NCBI RefSeq assembly: GCF_000002425.4
Contig: NC_037255.1
Coordinates: 13,483,626-13,547,625, forward strand
Direction: 5' to 3'
DNA: 64,000 bases
DNA from: Physcomitrium patens
Taxonomy: Eukaryota > Streptophyta > Bryopsida > Funariales > Funariaceae
Position numbers and translations under genes: made by a program. Of the stretch, positions 61,741 through 64,000 are shown piece by piece. The notes under the pieces were generated by a model. It was not told the origin of the DNA. It worked only from the letters and a program-made list of their open reading frames with translations, and ran no database searches. How positions within the stretch are numbered: the first letter of the stretch is position 1; the number at the start of each line of letters is the position of its first letter.

Positions 61741-64000
61741 CCAACAAGAACAACAGCAGCAATGGCTTTGATTGAAAGAATTAGGAGCGCACATTCACCT
61801 TCACGGAAACCCAAAACGCGGGTTACAGAACTCCCAGACCCATCAGCTAAAAGCCGGAAGTTCAGGCATGTATCTGCAAGTTCTGATAAGATCTGGTAGT
61901 TACCAGATGAAGTGAATCCATCATACTTTTACCCTGTCAGAACCCTGAGCCCTCTATACCTGTAGCCATAGTAGGCTTCCTTTCCTAACCATGATTGATT
62001 CATTCCCATTCTTTCCCTGATGCAATAGACATACAATGTACATGAGCTACTCTCAATTTCAGTGTAACCTTCGATACTACAATGAATGAATCCATGGAAA
62101 ACCTGTCTAATGATGCCATGATTTGCTGTGGATTGTTGCAGAGAATTCATTCACAGTACACACCAAAGGAGCTTAATAATAATGAGTAGCAGCAGCAGCA
62201 GCCAACTAATCAAGCCAAGGCGAAGAGAGGGGTTATCTATGTGGGAGTGAGCAATCTGGAGCAGTAATATAAAATTCTACCAATAAATGCTGGTGTCAGG
62301 AATTTGTAGCTATGGCCTTCAAAGCGAAGGACCATAGATTCGCTCTCGCCGCGGCAACAACAGCAAACATCAAGCGGCGTTTTGAAACGTTACTATGATC
62401 TCGGATATTTGACGTATTGTGATCTTAAGGTGCCATTCAGACAAAAAACCTCCAACAGCCTCACCCCAGTTTTTTTAAAACTAGTTTGTCTGTCGAATCC
62501 AAAACTCTCCAACATCGACTAATCAAGCTTTCTTTTAAGTGAAGAGTTCTATATTAAGAAATAAAATCCACCGGGTTAGGTCTGCGGGAAATGCTCATTG
62601 GGATTCGGCTATGTCGACGAGAATCTCCAGCACCTTGAATTGGGAGGAACTCAGCTTTTTGGCAACACATTCCGATGTTCGGAGATGACGTCCACCTTCT
62701 TATTTAGCAAGATTTTTTGCCACTCGGGGCAAGCAGACTTCGGAAGCTCATCATCAACTCGCAACTGTGCAAACCGATGTCGAGGCTATCAGTTTTTTTT
62801 TAGTGTGTGTTGTGTTCGCGATATATTCCCGCACTTAATTACTCAAAGCCCTCATGAATTGCATGCCTGATTCCAATACCTTCGGTCACTGTGCAGCGCC
62901 CCATAAGATCAAGAATAGCCGTAACCAGTCAAAAGCGAAGGAAACCAAAGGGAAGAAGTTTCGGTGAAGCAATACATGAACAGGGAGGAGCTCCCACGAT
63001 GATCAAGTAAGATCTAGCGTTGAGCAAAAGTACTGTCAATTAGTGTTTCTGGGTGATGTGTAGCAAGGAGGATGAGTGACATAATGGGAGCCATCAATTT
63101 CCTTGTAAAGAATAGGCACGTTGTTTTGTGGACTATATATATCTGGATTTTGGCCATGTCGTTCCAGATTCTGCCCAGGAAGACCAAATCCAGAGCATCC
63201 TCTTGCAGGATTTTCTGTTTTAGTGCGAGAAGCTTCGTACCGTTTATTTAAAGGATTTCTAGAGTCTTTATCAGTTGTGTGTATTTTGTTTTTTTCAGTT
63301 TAACGGTGAATCTAGGTGATGAGGATTGTTCCAGTTGTTCTAAGATTGTTCCAGTTGAATTGAGACGAAACTTCTTATGAAACCGACGGAAACACTGAAA
63401 TCTCTGCCACCAAATATAGACAATTTTCCGTTGTGGGTACAAGCTTTTCCATGTAAACTCTATGTAGTGTGTGAGCCGGAGATTTTCACATCGCAGACCA
63501 GTGGGGTTATTACTATAATAACTGTTCAACAGACAATAAAGTGGGCTTCACAGCATCTACATGATGGTTCTAAAAGGCAATTTCAACGGGAAGAAACACT
63601 CTCAAATATAATCTTTCATTCTGTCTTTAAAATCACGAAGGCATAGGTCAGTGAGGATTGAAGCGGCATCAATCACATTGCCACAAACAACAGATACTGA
63701 ATGTGGGATTACGTAATCCAGATGTGCGCATTTACTGCCGAATGGTTAAGCTACGAGCTGAAACCGACATGAGCGGTCAGAAACAAAGTTTGAGGTATTT
63801 CAGATTTCCTAATGCACAAAAAAACACAAATACAAAAACAACAACTACTACTTCAATGTGATTCATCAAAAGTATGGTGCTGTAGTTTATTTTAGCAGGA
63901 GTTAATTTCAATTAACGAGACTGAGAAAGGTGTCACTGGGCAAAACAGTATCACGATTGGCATTCATTTTAAGCATACAATTCATCGACTATGAACTGCT
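61741..64000. other. GC-richer island with small ORFs, gene unresolved
   Basis: Composition changes to gene-like at about 61.74 kb. A 45-codon frame starts at ATG 61762 in an ideal context (AGCAGCAATGGCT) and ends TAG 61897-61899; it reads MALIERIRSAHSPSRKP at its start. A TG|GTAGTT donor overlaps its end, so it may be a first exon. A 28-codon frame begins at 62312 (TATGGCC). An 89-codon frame at 63377-63646 (MKPTETLKSLPPNIDNF...) has a true ATG. None is recognised; the gene, if any, may extend past the window end. Confidence 0.35.

Overview
The window looks like nuclear DNA of a land plant. It has a plant-type AP2/ERF transcription factor with an EAR motif, a Ty3/gypsy chromovirus, Ty1/copia and LINE remnants, GT-AG introns, and long AT-rich intergenic stretches with many (TA)n microsatellites. 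A moss such as Physcomitrium is my best guess from the AT-rich desert with small GC-richer gene islands, but the sequence alone does not prove it. There is a 100-N assembly gap at 43486-43585.

Layout. 1-3.1 kb: AT-rich desert. 3.1-5.1 kb: decayed Ty1/copia pol and probable 3' LTR. 5.3 kb: perfect 42-bp hairpin. 9826-10258: solo LTR (minus strand, 5-bp TSD) related to the chromovirus. 13.6-16.4 kb: GC-richer transcribed-looking island with a candidate two-exon 43-aa protein and an upstream 71-aa ORF. 18.6-20.3 kb: guanylate kinase gene (minus strand, six coding exons, 298 aa by my model). 21.8-24.2 kb: 5'-truncated LINE (minus strand). 26365-32917: nearly complete Ty3/gypsy chromovirus with 5-bp TSDs, about 99% similar LTRs by eye and six in-frame stops. 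39.8-40.1 kb: foldback MITE-like element. 47-50.9 kb: GC-richer stretch with a candidate exon but no resolvable gene. 50989-52622: two-exon AP2/ERF gene (503 aa, minus strand). 53-57 kb: GC-richer stretch without a firm gene. 61.7-64 kb: another GC-richer island with only small ORFs.

The most interesting object is the chromovirus. (1) The 11 nt at its predicted transcription start (AGTCTCGACAA, 32 nt downstream of TATATATA) are exactly complementary to the 11 nt lying 2 nt after the 5' LTR. This is the architecture of Tf1/sushi-type self-primed reverse transcription, which is unexpected in a plant. (2) Its LTR, and the independent solo LTR at 9.8 kb, carry perfect multi-module heat-shock-element arrays upstream of the TATA box, which suggests heat-inducible, ONSEN-like control. 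(3) Its leader holds three structured repeat units whose closing stems co-vary. (4) An uninterrupted Arg-rich 115-codon ORF lies between pol and the 3' LTR. A second theme is a set of short perfect foldbacks (19-42-bp arms, 9-20-nt loops) scattered through the AT-rich DNA.
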